Source: Paenisporosarcina cavernae
Lineage (GTDB): Bacteria; Bacillota; Bacilli; Bacillales_A; Planococcaceae
Assembly (NCBI RefSeq): GCF_003595195.1
Contig: NZ_CP032418.1
Location: forward strand, 1,980,001 to 2,044,000
Length of the DNA: 64,000 bases
Reading direction: 5' to 3'
The notes below the pieces were generated by a model. It ran no database searches and was not told the origin of the DNA. It saw only the letters and a list, made by a program, of their open reading frames with translations. Positions 46,217-55,558 of the stretch are shown here, piece after piece. Every line of letters starts with the position of its first letter. Position 1 is the stretch's first letter. Made by a program: the position numbers and the translations under genes.

Positions 46217-46774
46217 TTATCTTCTTTTCACATCGTGTTCTAGCATTCCATACATGTAATGATCTTCCCATTTCCCATTAATAAAAAGAAGTTCTCGAAG
46301 TAATCCTTCTCTAGTAAAGCCTGCTTTTTCGAGCACTTTAATAGATCCTATATTACGAGGTGACACATATGCTTCAATTCGGTGCAAACGGAGCTTTTTC
46401 CATCCAAAGCTAGTGACTAACCTTACTGCTTCAGTTCCGTACCCAAAACCTGCCCAATCCTTATCAATAGAATAACCGACAAACGCACTTAGAAAAGGGT
46501 GTCGCTTTACTCCATACATAGAAATATTGCCAATCAGTTCACTTGTTTTTGCATCAAAAATCCCAAAATTAAATTCTCTGCCCTTCGACGTTTCAATGAG
46601 TATTTCTCGAATACGTTCTCTTTGCGTTTCGACAGTATAGTAAGCATCTTCATGGCGTGGTTCAAATTCAGACCAATAGTGTCGATTTCTACCGACTAAA
46701 AATGCCATGCGGATAGCATCTTCCTCTCGCAATGTACGCAAATAACACTTCTTACCTTCCATTAAATGATACAT
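46217..46774 (-). CDS. GNAT family N-acetyltransferase (RimJ/RimL type)
   Basis: A 185-residue RimJ/RimL-like acetyltransferase. The acetyl-CoA loop appears as DKDWAGFGYGTEAVRLV (about 103-119), with NIGSIKVLEKAGFTREGLLRE as the C-terminal beta-bulge motif. Such proteins acetylate ribosomal protein N-termini or small amines; the target is unknown. ATG preceded by AAGGTGAC. It follows pepF by 9 bp on the same strand and is likely co-transcribed. Confidence 0.9.
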   Translation of the reverse strand: MYHLMEGKKCYLRTLREEDAIRMAFLVGRNRHYWSEFEPRHEDAYYTVETQRERIREILIETSKGREFNFGIFDAKTSELIGNISMYGVKRHPFLSAFVGYSIDKDWAGFGYGTEAVRLVTSFGWKKLRLHRIEAYVSPRNIGSIKVLEKAGFTREGLLRELLFINGKWEDHYMYGMLEHDVKRR

Positions 46775-46783
46775 ACTGTCACC

Positions 46784-48574
46784 TTACTTCTTCGTCAATG
46801 ACAAAAATTCTGTAACGTCCTCTTCACACAGTGCAATTCCTTTTTCCCAAAATGCGAGTTGTGTAATGTCTTCTTGAAGGTGTTTCATTGCTAAATCCTC
46901 CACGGTCATACTCGCTGTATCTTTTAATAAATCGATATACTTCGACTCAAAAGCAGTTCCTTCTTCTTTTGCCTTCGCATAGATACTTAAGCTAAATAAG
47001 TATCCGAATGTATATGGGAAGTTATAGAATGGTACGCCTGTAATGTAGAAATGCAGCTTAGATGCCCAAAAATGTGGATGAACATCACCTAAGGCATCAC
47101 CAAATGCTTCCCGTTGCGCTTCTTCCATCAACGTATTTAATCGCTCTGCTGAAACGATCCCCTCTTTTCGCTCCTCATAGAAACGAGTTTCAAATAAGAA
47201 TCGAGCATAAATATTCATAAATAAAGCGACGCTTCTTTGAATTTTATCTTCTAGTAAGGCAATTTTTTCTTCCTTCGACGATGCTTCCTTTACAGACGCA
47301 TCAGCAACAATCATTTCAGCAAATGTAGATGCCGTCTCAGCAACACCCATTGCATAATTTGTATTCATCCAATGAACATCTTTCATTGCATAGGAATGAA
47401 ATGCATGACCAAGCTCATGTGCAAGTGTTGCGACATTTGACATCGTGCCACTATACGTCATAAAAATACGCGATTCTTGATCTAGTGGCATATAGGTGCA
47501 GAATCCACCTGGTCGTTTATTATCACGATCCTCAGCTTCAATCCACTCTTTTTCAAAAGCACCCCTTGAAAACGACTCTAGCTCAGGTCCGAATTTCTTA
47601 AAATGTTTCAGGATAAACTCAGCACCTTCTTGGTAGTTCACTTTTGAATTTGCACTAGATACTGGCGCATCTAAGTCATACCAATTTAAGTTTTCTACTC
47701 CTAGCATTTCTGCTTTGCGGTTCATATAGTCTACAAATAGGGATTTATGCGCAGCAATTGCTCCCCACATCGCTTTTAACGTTTCTTCACTCATACGATT
47801 AATCATTAACGGTTCTTTTAATACAGAATCCCAACCACGCTTTTCGTACGTTGCTAAGCGGAAACCACCTAAATGATTTAACGTTTTTGCAAAAAACTCT
47901 TCTTTTTCTGCCCATGCTTTTTCCAATAAATCATGTGCTTCTTTACGTACAGCTGGATCTTCATGCGAGCTTAAATTGCTTGCTTGGCCGACTGAATACG
48001 ACTTTGTCTCTCCATCAATCGTCATCGTGATGCGAACATCACTCACAAGCATGTCGTATAATTGACCCCAACCGTGGTAACCGTCTACTCCAAGCGCTGT
48101 AATTAGTTGCTCTTCTTTTTCTGATAAGCGTTCTGCTGTCCACATTTTCCATTCATTTAATACAAACGCAAAATTCTTTAAATCGTTCGACTCCATCAAC
48201 TTTTCCCACACAACGTCATCTGTTTTAGACATTGTTTGTTGCACTAGCTGGAAACTCGTTGAAAATTTCGCATACAGTGCACTCATTTCAGATTGGAGAA
48301 GGGTTGCTTTTTTATCTTCCGTGTCTTGTGCTACAAAACAACCTATGACGGAGCTCGCTTGATCTAAATTTTTCTCCACACTAGCTGTTGCTTCAATTAT
48401 TTCTGCAAGAGTAGCTGCATCGTCTGCGGAGCTAGGAATTTGTAAATTCTTTGCCTTTTTTTCGTACTCGGTAATTTCTTTTCGCAAGTTTTGCAAATGC
48501 TCTTTTAGCTGAGGCGAATCACTTCCGCCCGAAAAAAATGTGTTAACATCCCATTTTTCTGAATAAGTTACCAT
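46784..48574 (-). CDS. pepF: Oligoendopeptidase F, M3 family
   Basis: Cytosolic zinc oligopeptidase (596 residues) that cleaves short peptides inside the cell. The M3 zinc site HELGHAFHSYAM with the downstream Glu (NYAMGVAETASTFAE) is intact, preceded by the helical N-terminal PepF domain. The ATG at 48574 has GGGGGACTTTCTT upstream; ATG 48616 adds residues with no ribosome binding site. It may process peptides delivered by the 7-13 kb importer. Confidence 0.94.
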   Translation of the reverse strand: MVTYSEKWDVNTFFSGGSDSPQLKEHLQNLRKEITEYEKKAKNLQIPSSADDAATLAEIIEATASVEKNLDQASSVIGCFVAQDTEDKKATLLQSEMSALYAKFSTSFQLVQQTMSKTDDVVWEKLMESNDLKNFAFVLNEWKMWTAERLSEKEEQLITALGVDGYHGWGQLYDMLVSDVRITMTIDGETKSYSVGQASNLSSHEDPAVRKEAHDLLEKAWAEKEEFFAKTLNHLGGFRLATYEKRGWDSVLKEPLMINRMSEETLKAMWGAIAAHKSLFVDYMNRKAEMLGVENLNWYDLDAPVSSANSKVNYQEGAEFILKHFKKFGPELESFSRGAFEKEWIEAEDRDNKRPGGFCTYMPLDQESRIFMTYSGTMSNVATLAHELGHAFHSYAMKDVHWMNTNYAMGVAETASTFAEMIVADASVKEASSKEEKIALLEDKIQRSVALFMNIYARFLFETRFYEERKEGIVSAERLNTLMEEAQREAFGDALGDVHPHFWASKLHFYITGVPFYNFPYTFGYLFSLSIYAKAKEEGTAFESKYIDLLKDTASMTVEDLAMKHLQEDITQLAFWEKGIALCEEDVTEFLSLTKK

Positions 48575-48698
48575 AAGAAAGTCCCCCATTATGTATCTAA
48601 ATTTTCTGACATACATTCACATTATAGCATTCTACGCAAAGTAGTCGTATATGTTGTACAATAAGGAAAGATTATTTTTAGGAGGTGACGGACACTCG

Positions 48699-49415
48699 AT
48701 GTATGTTTTATCTTTTATTGGCTGGTTAGCAGTAGTCATTGTGAACGCCTTATCGAATATTCTCCCTTTTAATGGACAAACAACTGGGGAAATCTCCAAT
48801 AGAATTCCCGTTCTCTTTACTCCAGCAGGATATGTATTTTCGATTTGGTCTCTTATATACGTATTAGCTATACTATGGATTTACTTTCAGTGGAAGAACC
48901 GTCAAAACGAAACGCCGCATACGAGGAAACAACTAACTTTGTTTCTCCTGTCTTGTATTTGGAATATTTCATGGATTTTTAGCTGGCATTATGAATACTT
49001 CTTGCTATCCGTCATCATTATGCTCGCATTTTTGGTGACATTAATATTGCTTTACCACACGTATCCAAAAACCGGAAACAAGTGGTATGAAAAAATGCCA
49101 ATATCCGTCTATCTAGGTTGGATCAGTGTTGCAACCATTGCGAACATTTCGTATGTACTTACGTATTATGAATGGAGCGGATGGGGATTAAGTGATCCGC
49201 TGTGGACGGTTATTATGATGACAATAGGAGCTGCATTGGCTCTTCATATTCGCTACCATGAATACGACATTGCCTACCCACTAGTCTTCATTTGGGCTTT
49301 CATCGGAATCGCTGTACGAAACGGTTTTGATGAATTACTCGTATCGACTGCCGCACTCTTTTTAGCTGCCGTTATCTTAGCAGGAATCCTTTTCATTAAG
49401 AAAAAAGAAAAATAA
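48699..49415 (+). CDS. TspO/MBR-like tryptophan-rich membrane protein
   Basis: A 238-residue protein with seven or so hydrophobic helices and many Trp/Tyr residues. FTPAGYVFSIWSLIYVL recalls the TspO/MBR family motif (P-x-W-x-F-x-x-x-W), with a longer chain than classic TspO (about 160). Ligand could be tetrapyrrole or unknown. AGGAGGTGA lies ten bases before ATG 48699. Divergent from pepF. Called TspO-like rather than tspO because of its length. Confidence 0.75.
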   Translation: MYVLSFIGWLAVVIVNALSNILPFNGQTTGEISNRIPVLFTPAGYVFSIWSLIYVLAILWIYFQWKNRQNETPHTRKQLTLFLLSCIWNISWIFSWHYEYFLLSVIIMLAFLVTLILLYHTYPKTGNKWYEKMPISVYLGWISVATIANISYVLTYYEWSGWGLSDPLWTVIMMTIGAALALHIRYHEYDIAYPLVFIWAFIGIAVRNGFDELLVSTAALFLAAVILAGILFIKKKEK

Positions 49416-49443
49416 AATCGTTCGCATCAGGCGGACGATTTTT
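49414..49443 (+). terminator. Terminator of the TspO-like gene
   Basis: Stem AAAATCGT-CG with CG-ACGATTTT, followed by T. It overlaps the stop codon. Confidence 0.85.
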
Positions 49444-49519
49444 CCTTTTTCAGAAGATAATTTAGCGAACTACTGAGAAGTACTGATAGGTTTATTGTGA
49501 GTTTGACATGTGTATGTTG

Positions 49520-49624
49520 GAAAATCAATCGTCTACGCCCGAGAATCGATCGCCTACCGCTGAGAATCGATCGCCTACCGCTGAGAATCGATCGCCTACC
49601 GCTGAGAATCGATCGCTCTCCATG
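49520..49624. repeat. 21-bp tandem array, five units
   Basis: Units start at 49520, 49541, 49562, 49583 and 49604. The three central copies are identical (GAGAATCGATCGCC then TACCGCT); the outer two are diverged. Each unit carries the palindrome ATCGAT/CGATCG. It sits between the terminators of two convergent genes. Confidence 0.93.
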
Positions 49625-49631
49625 TCTTCAC

Positions 49632-49662
49632 GAAAAAAGCTGACGCAATGTTTGCGTCAGCT
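49632..49662 (-). terminator. map terminator
   Basis: Perfect stem AAGCTGACGCA/TGCGTCAGCTT, five-base loop, six T on the minus strand. Confidence 0.95.
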
Positions 49663-49667
49663 TCCTC

Positions 49668-50438
<771 letters not shown>

Positions 50439-50480
50439 CTAGTCCCTATCATACCATATGCACAACACACGTCGAACAAT

Positions 50481-51059
50481 TTATGCTGTTTTTGCTTCTA
50501 ATAACCTAGGGGCAGCAGCGAATAATAATCCACAAACGATTCCGGTTAATAAAACAAGCGGAATCATATATGTCGCGTTATATACTGCGGAGTAAATAAG
50601 CGCATTTCCTTCTGCATACATCCCCCAGAAAAAGTAGCCTGCGATAACATGAATCACGTAACGAATAGCACCTGCAAATATTACACCGACTATGACAGCC
50701 CCAATCATTTTTCCTTTTGAGCCTTCTTCAAATCCTTCATCAAATCGGTTTTTCATTACTCCAGCCAAACCAATTACCATGAATGCCACAATATATTCTA
50801 ATACTACTTGTAAAATGACAAATTCAAACGATAATGGTGTAATGCTCATCATCCCAGTTACGATTTGTAGCAATCCAAACAAGGCTCCTGTCGCCATGCC
50901 TGCACCAATTCCTCGTCGGAAAGCCATGATCACAATCGGGATCATTGCAAGACTAACTGCACCACCTTGCGGCATACTCCATTTCACGAAATCTAGCGCA
51001 AAAGCAAGCGCTGCAAAAATCGCAATTTCAACCATCCAAACTAACTTCTTATTTCTCAT
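50481..51059 (-). CDS. thiT: Thiamine ECF transporter substrate-binding subunit ThiT
   Basis: ThiT/YuaJ (192 residues), the S component that binds thiamine and uses the shared ECF ATPase module coded elsewhere. Six helices are visible, with the loop WSMPQGGAVSLAMIPI and the aromatic stretch in helices 4 to 6 (IHVIAGYFFWGMYAEGNALIY) that line the thiamine pocket. The ATG at 51059 follows GGAGGAG. A TPP riboswitch with terminator controls it. Confidence 0.95.
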   Translation of the reverse strand: MRNKKLVWMVEIAIFAALAFALDFVKWSMPQGGAVSLAMIPIVIMAFRRGIGAGMATGALFGLLQIVTGMMSITPLSFEFVILQVVLEYIVAFMVIGLAGVMKNRFDEGFEEGSKGKMIGAVIVGVIFAGAIRYVIHVIAGYFFWGMYAEGNALIYSAVYNATYMIPLVLLTGIVCGLLFAAAPRLLEAKTA

Positions 51060-51103
51060 TCCTTCTCCTCCTAAACGATGTAGTGTGGAGGGCGATGGCA
51101 CAA

Positions 51104-51240
51104 AAAAAAGACATCAAGGACAGAGCCCTGACATCTGATTGTCGGTTTCCATCCACATCCCTGCGCAAGTATTAACTTACAGGTTCAAAGAGTTAGAGCA
51201 ATCGCTCAGTCTCAGCCAAAAAGGCACCCCTTGTGGTAGC
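51104..51240 (-). promoter_or_regulatory. TPP riboswitch with terminator
   Basis: On the minus strand the aptamer (51153-51237) has AAGGGGTGCC, GGCTGAGA, TTTGAACCTG and GTTAATACTTGCGCAGGGA, the complete THI-box core, closed by CCACA/TGTGG. It is followed by a hairpin (about 51110-51135) with eight T (51102-51109). High thiamine pyrophosphate should stop transcription before thiT. Confidence 0.96.
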
Positions 51241-51328
51241 TACATCTTATTAAATTACATTCCCATTATACAAATACAAGATTTCAAAAGCAACCTATGT
51301 TTATAATAGGGAAAAAGGAGGGGCTCGT

Positions 51329-52399
51329 ATGATTGAATTATTGAAAGACTTGATTTCCATTAAAAGTGATACGCTAGCAGGAGCAAACGAAGCACTTCAA
51401 TATTGCTCCGAATGGCTCACTAAGCATTCTATCACCCATGAAGTATTAGAAAACAAAGGAAAGCTAATGCTAGAAGCCCGAATTGGTTCAGGAGATTCCA
51501 CGATAATTTGGAATGGCCATGTGGATGTTGTTCCTGGGAATGAAGAGCAGTTTATCCCACGTTTAGAAGGCGACAAATTATACGGACGTGGTGCAGCAGA
51601 CATGAAAGCCGGGGTCGCAGCAATGATGGAAGCATTTCGTCGTATATCGGAAGACCCTACTTCTCTCTCCCACTGCATTCTATTGCATATTGTGACCGAT
51701 GAGGAAACAGGCGGAATGGATACATCTGGCTACCTAGTCGAACAAGGACGCACCGGTGATTTTGTCATCTGCGGGGAACCGACACATTTAGAGCTGAGTA
51801 TTCAATCTAAAGGCATGGTGGATTTAGATATTAATTTCCATGGAAAAGCGGCTCACGGCTCGCGTCCTTGGCAAGGGGTGAACGCAATTGAGATGGCATA
51901 TGATTTCCACGAGAAAATGCAGCAATTACCGTTTACGAAGGCGAACAATGAGTTTTACGAAAGTCCCTCGATCAATTTAGCAAAGATATCGGCTGGCAAC
52001 CGTTACAATGTAGTTCCGGATTGCTGTGAAGTCTCGTATGACATCCGCTTTGTGCCGGGGCAAGATCCAGAAGAAATCGTCAAAGAGCTTACGGAGCTCG
52101 CAACTTCCCTTCATTCCAAAAACGAACTGGAGATTTACGGGATTTCGCCTGCTGTGACTACTGAGCGCTCGAGTGAGTACGTTCAAACGCTTGCGAAGAT
52201 TACGGCCGATGTGCGGGAAACAGAACCGACTATTTTTGGACAACACGGCGCTGCGGATACACGCTATTATGCGGAGACTGGGGCTGGTGCGATTGAATTT
52301 GGCCCTTCTGGGGAAGACTGGCATGGACCGGAAGAATTTGTGTATGTGTCCTCTGCCTTGCAGTTTGTCGAAATTTTGGTGAGACAGGCGACGACGTGA
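51329..52399 (+). CDS. M20 family peptidase/deacylase (ArgE/DapE type)
   Basis: Zinc amidohydrolase (356 residues) of the ArgE/DapE/CPG2 group. Metal-site residues occur in WNGHVDVVPG (His, Asp), GRGAADMKAG (Asp), VTDEETGG (Glu pair) and ICGEPTH (Glu), with the dimerisation domain about 170-280 (GKAAHGSRPWQG) and a late His in FGQHGAADT. The substrate, an N-acyl amino acid or peptide, is unknown. Ribosome binding site AAGGAGGGG. It stands alone, divergent from the thiT leader. Confidence 0.9.
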   Translation: MIELLKDLISIKSDTLAGANEALQYCSEWLTKHSITHEVLENKGKLMLEARIGSGDSTIIWNGHVDVVPGNEEQFIPRLEGDKLYGRGAADMKAGVAAMMEAFRRISEDPTSLSHCILLHIVTDEETGGMDTSGYLVEQGRTGDFVICGEPTHLELSIQSKGMVDLDINFHGKAAHGSRPWQGVNAIEMAYDFHEKMQQLPFTKANNEFYESPSINLAKISAGNRYNVVPDCCEVSYDIRFVPGQDPEEIVKELTELATSLHSKNELEIYGISPAVTTERSSEYVQTLAKITADVRETEPTIFGQHGAADTRYYAETGAGAIEFGPSGEDWHGPEEFVYVSSALQFVEILVRQATT

Positions 52400-52444
52400 A
52401 TCTTTTTCGGATTTCGTTCGTAAAGGAGTGTAGAGGGAGTGATT

Positions 52445-52795
52445 GTGTTGGAGAACAGTCGTATATTATCTGCACTTTGTTATTTTAGCGTGTTTTTCGC
52501 GCCGTTCTTATTACCGATTATTGTGTTTTTTATCACGCCAGATGAGCTAGTGAAACATCATGCGAAGCGGTCATTAATTTCTCATCTCATCCCAATTGCA
52601 CTTGGTATCTTTGGGGCAATAGGATTTAGTCTATTGTTTGCTGGAGTGTCGTATGCGGGTGACGCGGGATACAGTGGTAGTGGAATTGGTTTTGCTGCTG
52701 GATTGCCAATCATCATGGTACTTTTATATGGTATTCTTTCGTTGGTCATCCTGATCTGGAATGTAGTTCAAGGCATCAAAGTGCTTCAAGAATAG
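52445..52795 (+). CDS. DUF4870 membrane protein
   Basis: A 116-residue DUF4870 protein with three hydrophobic helices and the family motif HHAKRSLISHL between helices 1 and 2. Function unknown. The GTG at 52445 lies five bases after GAGGGAG; the in-frame GTG at 52439 is within that sequence. A TTG directly after is also possible. Confidence 0.83.
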   Translation: MLENSRILSALCYFSVFFAPFLLPIIVFFITPDELVKHHAKRSLISHLIPIALGIFGAIGFSLLFAGVSYAGDAGYSGSGIGFAAGLPIIMVLLYGILSLVILIWNVVQGIKVLQE

Positions 52796-52856
52796 GTTTT
52801 ATGACATCTTTTCTAGGGAATACTACCATTACTAATGTGAGTAGGGAGAGATGAAG

Positions 52857-52973
52857 ATGAAGCTAGGTAGGTTAGTAAAAACAGCAATTAAGTACGCACC
52901 GATCATTATCCCCATCGTCAAAAAAGTGATGGATAAGAAGAAAACTAATGGTGTTAGACGTTCGTATAAATAA
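52857..52973 (+). CDS. Small cationic amphipathic protein (38 aa)
   Basis: ATG 52857 with AGGGAG eight bases upstream gives a 38-residue protein rich in Lys/Arg. A central Ile/Pro stretch (YAPIIIPIVKKVMDK) could form an amphipathic helix. Ends RRSYK. ATG 52851 is in frame but too close to the Shine-Dalgarno. Not recognised. It has its own terminator 13 bp downstream, which supports it as a gene. Confidence 0.6.
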   Translation: MKLGRLVKTAIKYAPIIIPIVKKVMDKKKTNGVRRSYK

Positions 52974-52985
52974 TGGTTAAATTGT

Positions 52986-53018
52986 AAATCCCCACGGACT
53001 TTCGTCCATGGGGATTTT
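52986..53018 (+). terminator. Terminator after the 38-aa gene
   Basis: Stem AAATCCCCA-GGAC with GTCC-TGGGGATTT, then T. Confidence 0.9.
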
Positions 53019-53074
53019 CATGTCGAGAATGTATAATTATTATAAATATCAATTTGATATTATAATTAATAATT

Positions 53075-53171
53075 TATGAGCGTTGAAAGTTTCTTTATGA
53101 GCGGCCAATCTCTACTTATAAGCGTTCAATCCGTTTTATAAACGTTCACGGTCAACTTATGATCGCTTCAA
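53075..53171. repeat. 20/21-bp tandem array, about five units
   Basis: TATGAGCG or TATAAGCG-like units begin at 53075, 53096, 53117, 53137 and 53158 (spacings 21, 21, 20, 21). The core is TATRARCGTT. The last copy runs into the stop codon of the aminopeptidase gene at 53172. Located between two convergent genes. Confidence 0.82.
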
Positions 53172-54401
53172 TTAAAACGCCCAGTTTCCTTCGCGGAAGA
53201 TTGCTACTTCAGTGCCATCTTCTTGAATTCCGTCGATATCCATGTGTTCGCTTCCAATCATAAAGTCTTCATGTGTGATGGAGACATTCAATCCGGCTGC
53301 TTTAATTTGTTCTTCGTTCATATCGCGGCCACCTTCGATACAAGTCGGGTATGCTTCTCCTATTGCCAAGTGGTTAGATGCGTTTTCATCAAATAATGTA
53401 TTGAAGAAAAGGATGTTCGAATCGGAGATTGGTGATTTGTGCGGTACTAATGCAATTTCACCTAAGTACGCAGATCCTTCATCGTTTGAAATCATTTCTT
53501 GTAGGATGTCATCACCAATTGCCGCATGCGCTTTGACAATTTTTCCGTTTTCAAATGTTAATTCGAATCCGTCGATGATGTTTCCTTGATACGCAAGAGG
53601 TTTCGTGTTTCGAACTACACCATTTACACCATTCTTAAGAGGTGCTGTATACACTTCTTCTGTCGGCATGTTCGCAATAAATGGCGTATTATCTGGTGTG
53701 CGACTTGCTCCTGACATCCAAATATGGTTTTTTGGAAGTTCAATACTTAAGTCTGTTCCTGGTGCACGGTACACTAATTTTGCAAAGCGTTTTTCATTTA
53801 ACATCGCTGCGCGAGATTCCAACGCATCCACGTGTGCTTTCCATTGTTCCACGGCAGTTCCTTCTCCGATACGAACCGCTTTAAAAATAGCATCCCATAG
53901 TGCAGGAACTTGCTCTTCTTCCGGTAGGTTCGGGAATACTTTTGCTGCCCATTTAGGAGATGGAATTGCAACAATCGACCAAGCAATTTTGTCCGTCATC
54001 GTCGCTTGGCGGAACTTTTCAAGTGCTTTCCCAAATGCTTTCGAGCGTTCTGATAAGCGCTTCACGGATACGCCAGTGAGTGCATCTGGATCTTCTGCAT
54101 CTATCCACAAACTTGCGCCTTTTTGATCGACTAAATAGTCACGTTGCGCAACGATCCAAGAAGGAATATTACTCATTTGGTCTTCTGGTGCTAATTCGTA
54201 AAATGCACGATTAATTTTTTCATCCGTAAACTGAACATGGACATAGCCAGCTCCAGCTTCATACGCTTTTTCTACAACTAAGCGAGTAAATTCTAACGTT
54301 TCCGTTGTTGTTCCAATACTTAAATATTGCCCCTTTTGAATGTTAACTCCAACACGCACTGCAAGTTCTGCGTATTCGGCCATTTTTTCGTGAAAATTCA
54401 T
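53172..54401 (-). CDS. M29 family aminopeptidase, second copy
   Basis: Paralogue of the gene at 41367 (409 residues), sharing PTEEVYTAPLKNGVNG, GEIALVPHKSPISDS, LFDENASNHLAIGEAY and the C-terminal REGNWAF. Metal residues Glu, His and Asp are all kept. The start at 54401 (MNFHEKMAEY) follows AGAGGGAAA; a longer frame to 54506 enters the helicase gene. It begins two bases after the helicase stop, so the two genes are co-transcribed. No clear terminator follows before the 21-bp array. Confidence 0.92.
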   Translation of the reverse strand: MNFHEKMAEYAELAVRVGVNIQKGQYLSIGTTTETLEFTRLVVEKAYEAGAGYVHVQFTDEKINRAFYELAPEDQMSNIPSWIVAQRDYLVDQKGASLWIDAEDPDALTGVSVKRLSERSKAFGKALEKFRQATMTDKIAWSIVAIPSPKWAAKVFPNLPEEEQVPALWDAIFKAVRIGEGTAVEQWKAHVDALESRAAMLNEKRFAKLVYRAPGTDLSIELPKNHIWMSGASRTPDNTPFIANMPTEEVYTAPLKNGVNGVVRNTKPLAYQGNIIDGFELTFENGKIVKAHAAIGDDILQEMISNDEGSAYLGEIALVPHKSPISDSNILFFNTLFDENASNHLAIGEAYPTCIEGGRDMNEEQIKAAGLNVSITHEDFMIGSEHMDIDGIQEDGTEVAIFREGNWAF

Positions 54402-54403
54402 GA

Positions 54404-55546
54404 TTATTTCCCTCTTTTCTCTGTAATTGTCTTTGAGGAACCCTCTATTAAATCCCCGCGATGCCATACTTTCTGAACAGGTTTCGATGGAAGTTCTTTC
54501 GTCCATTTTTTGTAATTCTTCTCGTCAGAATAGGATAATAATGACAGTACTTCCCCGTCCGCTCCTGCACGACCAGTTCGCCCGGACCGATGTAAATACG
54601 GTTCGATACTTCTTGGGACGTCAACATGAATAACATGTGTGACACCTTCAATGTCTAGACCACGAGCCGCTAAGTCTGTTGACATTAATATCGCCACTTC
54701 GCCTTTTCGAAAGCTATCCATCGCTTTTTTCCGCTCTTCTTTTTTCATCTCGGAATGAAGTGCAACAATCTTCGCATCACGGAATGCCAGCTTTGTTTCT
54801 TTCATCAACAACTGATCGAGGTTATTCACGAACGCGAGTCCCTTCATTCCCGGGAGGTGAGACAATCGTCGAAGTAAATCAGTTTTGTCTCGTTCATCAA
54901 CTTTAACATATGAGTGGACGACTTTCCCAACTGCAGGCAGCTCGTCGTTTGTGACCGTAATTCTAACAGGATCTTGAAGCAGTCTATCTGACACTAATTC
55001 AATTTCTTCTGTAATGGTTGCGGATACAATCGCTGTTTGTGCTTTCGCGCCTTGTAAAAAGCCTTTTACCATGTCACGATTTTCACGGGCTAATAGCTGA
55101 TCTCCTTCATCCAAAATAATCGTTTGAATCTCATGAAGCTTCAGCTTTTTTGCTTTCACTAGCTCTTGTAATCTTCCAGGAGTTCCTACCACGATCGTTG
55201 GTTTTTTCTTCAGCTTTTCAATTTGACGTTGCATATTCGCTCCGCCAATCAGTTGTGTGACGGTAATGTCAGTTCCTTGCACCCATTCACGAACCACTTC
55301 GACAATTTGCATCGATAATTCTTGCGAAGGAGCAACAATTAAGGCTTGCGTATTTTTCTTTGTGGCATCTACTTTTTGCAAAATTGGTAGTACATACGCG
55401 AGCGTTTTTCCTGAACCAGTCGGGCTCATCGCCACAACGTCTTTGCCTTCAAGTAATGCTGGAATCATTTTCGTTTGAATGGGCATTTCCGCAGAGAATG
55501 ACCATTTTTTTTGTAATTCTTCATTTAACAAAGGGAGAAATGACAT
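54404..55546 (-). CDS. yfmL: DEAD-box RNA helicase, YfmL type
   Basis: Compact DEAD-box ATPase (380 residues). Motifs in order: Q-motif (IQTKMIPAL), I SPTGSGKT, Ia PSQELS, Ib VGTPGRL, II DEGD in place of DEAD, III SATI, V STDLAARGLD and VI HRSGRTGR. The DEGD variant of motif II keeps the catalytic Asp and Glu, and fits the YfmL-like group, linked to 50S ribosome assembly in B. subtilis. No C-terminal RNA-binding domain. Operon with the M29 peptidase. Confidence 0.88.
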   Translation of the reverse strand: MSFLPLLNEELQKKWSFSAEMPIQTKMIPALLEGKDVVAMSPTGSGKTLAYVLPILQKVDATKKNTQALIVAPSQELSMQIVEVVREWVQGTDITVTQLIGGANMQRQIEKLKKKPTIVVGTPGRLQELVKAKKLKLHEIQTIILDEGDQLLARENRDMVKGFLQGAKAQTAIVSATITEEIELVSDRLLQDPVRITVTNDELPAVGKVVHSYVKVDERDKTDLLRRLSHLPGMKGLAFVNNLDQLLMKETKLAFRDAKIVALHSEMKKEERKKAMDSFRKGEVAILMSTDLAARGLDIEGVTHVIHVDVPRSIEPYLHRSGRTGRAGADGEVLSLLSYSDEKNYKKWTKELPSKPVQKVWHRGDLIEGSSKTITEKRGK

Positions 55547-55558
55547 CGCAATCCCCTC

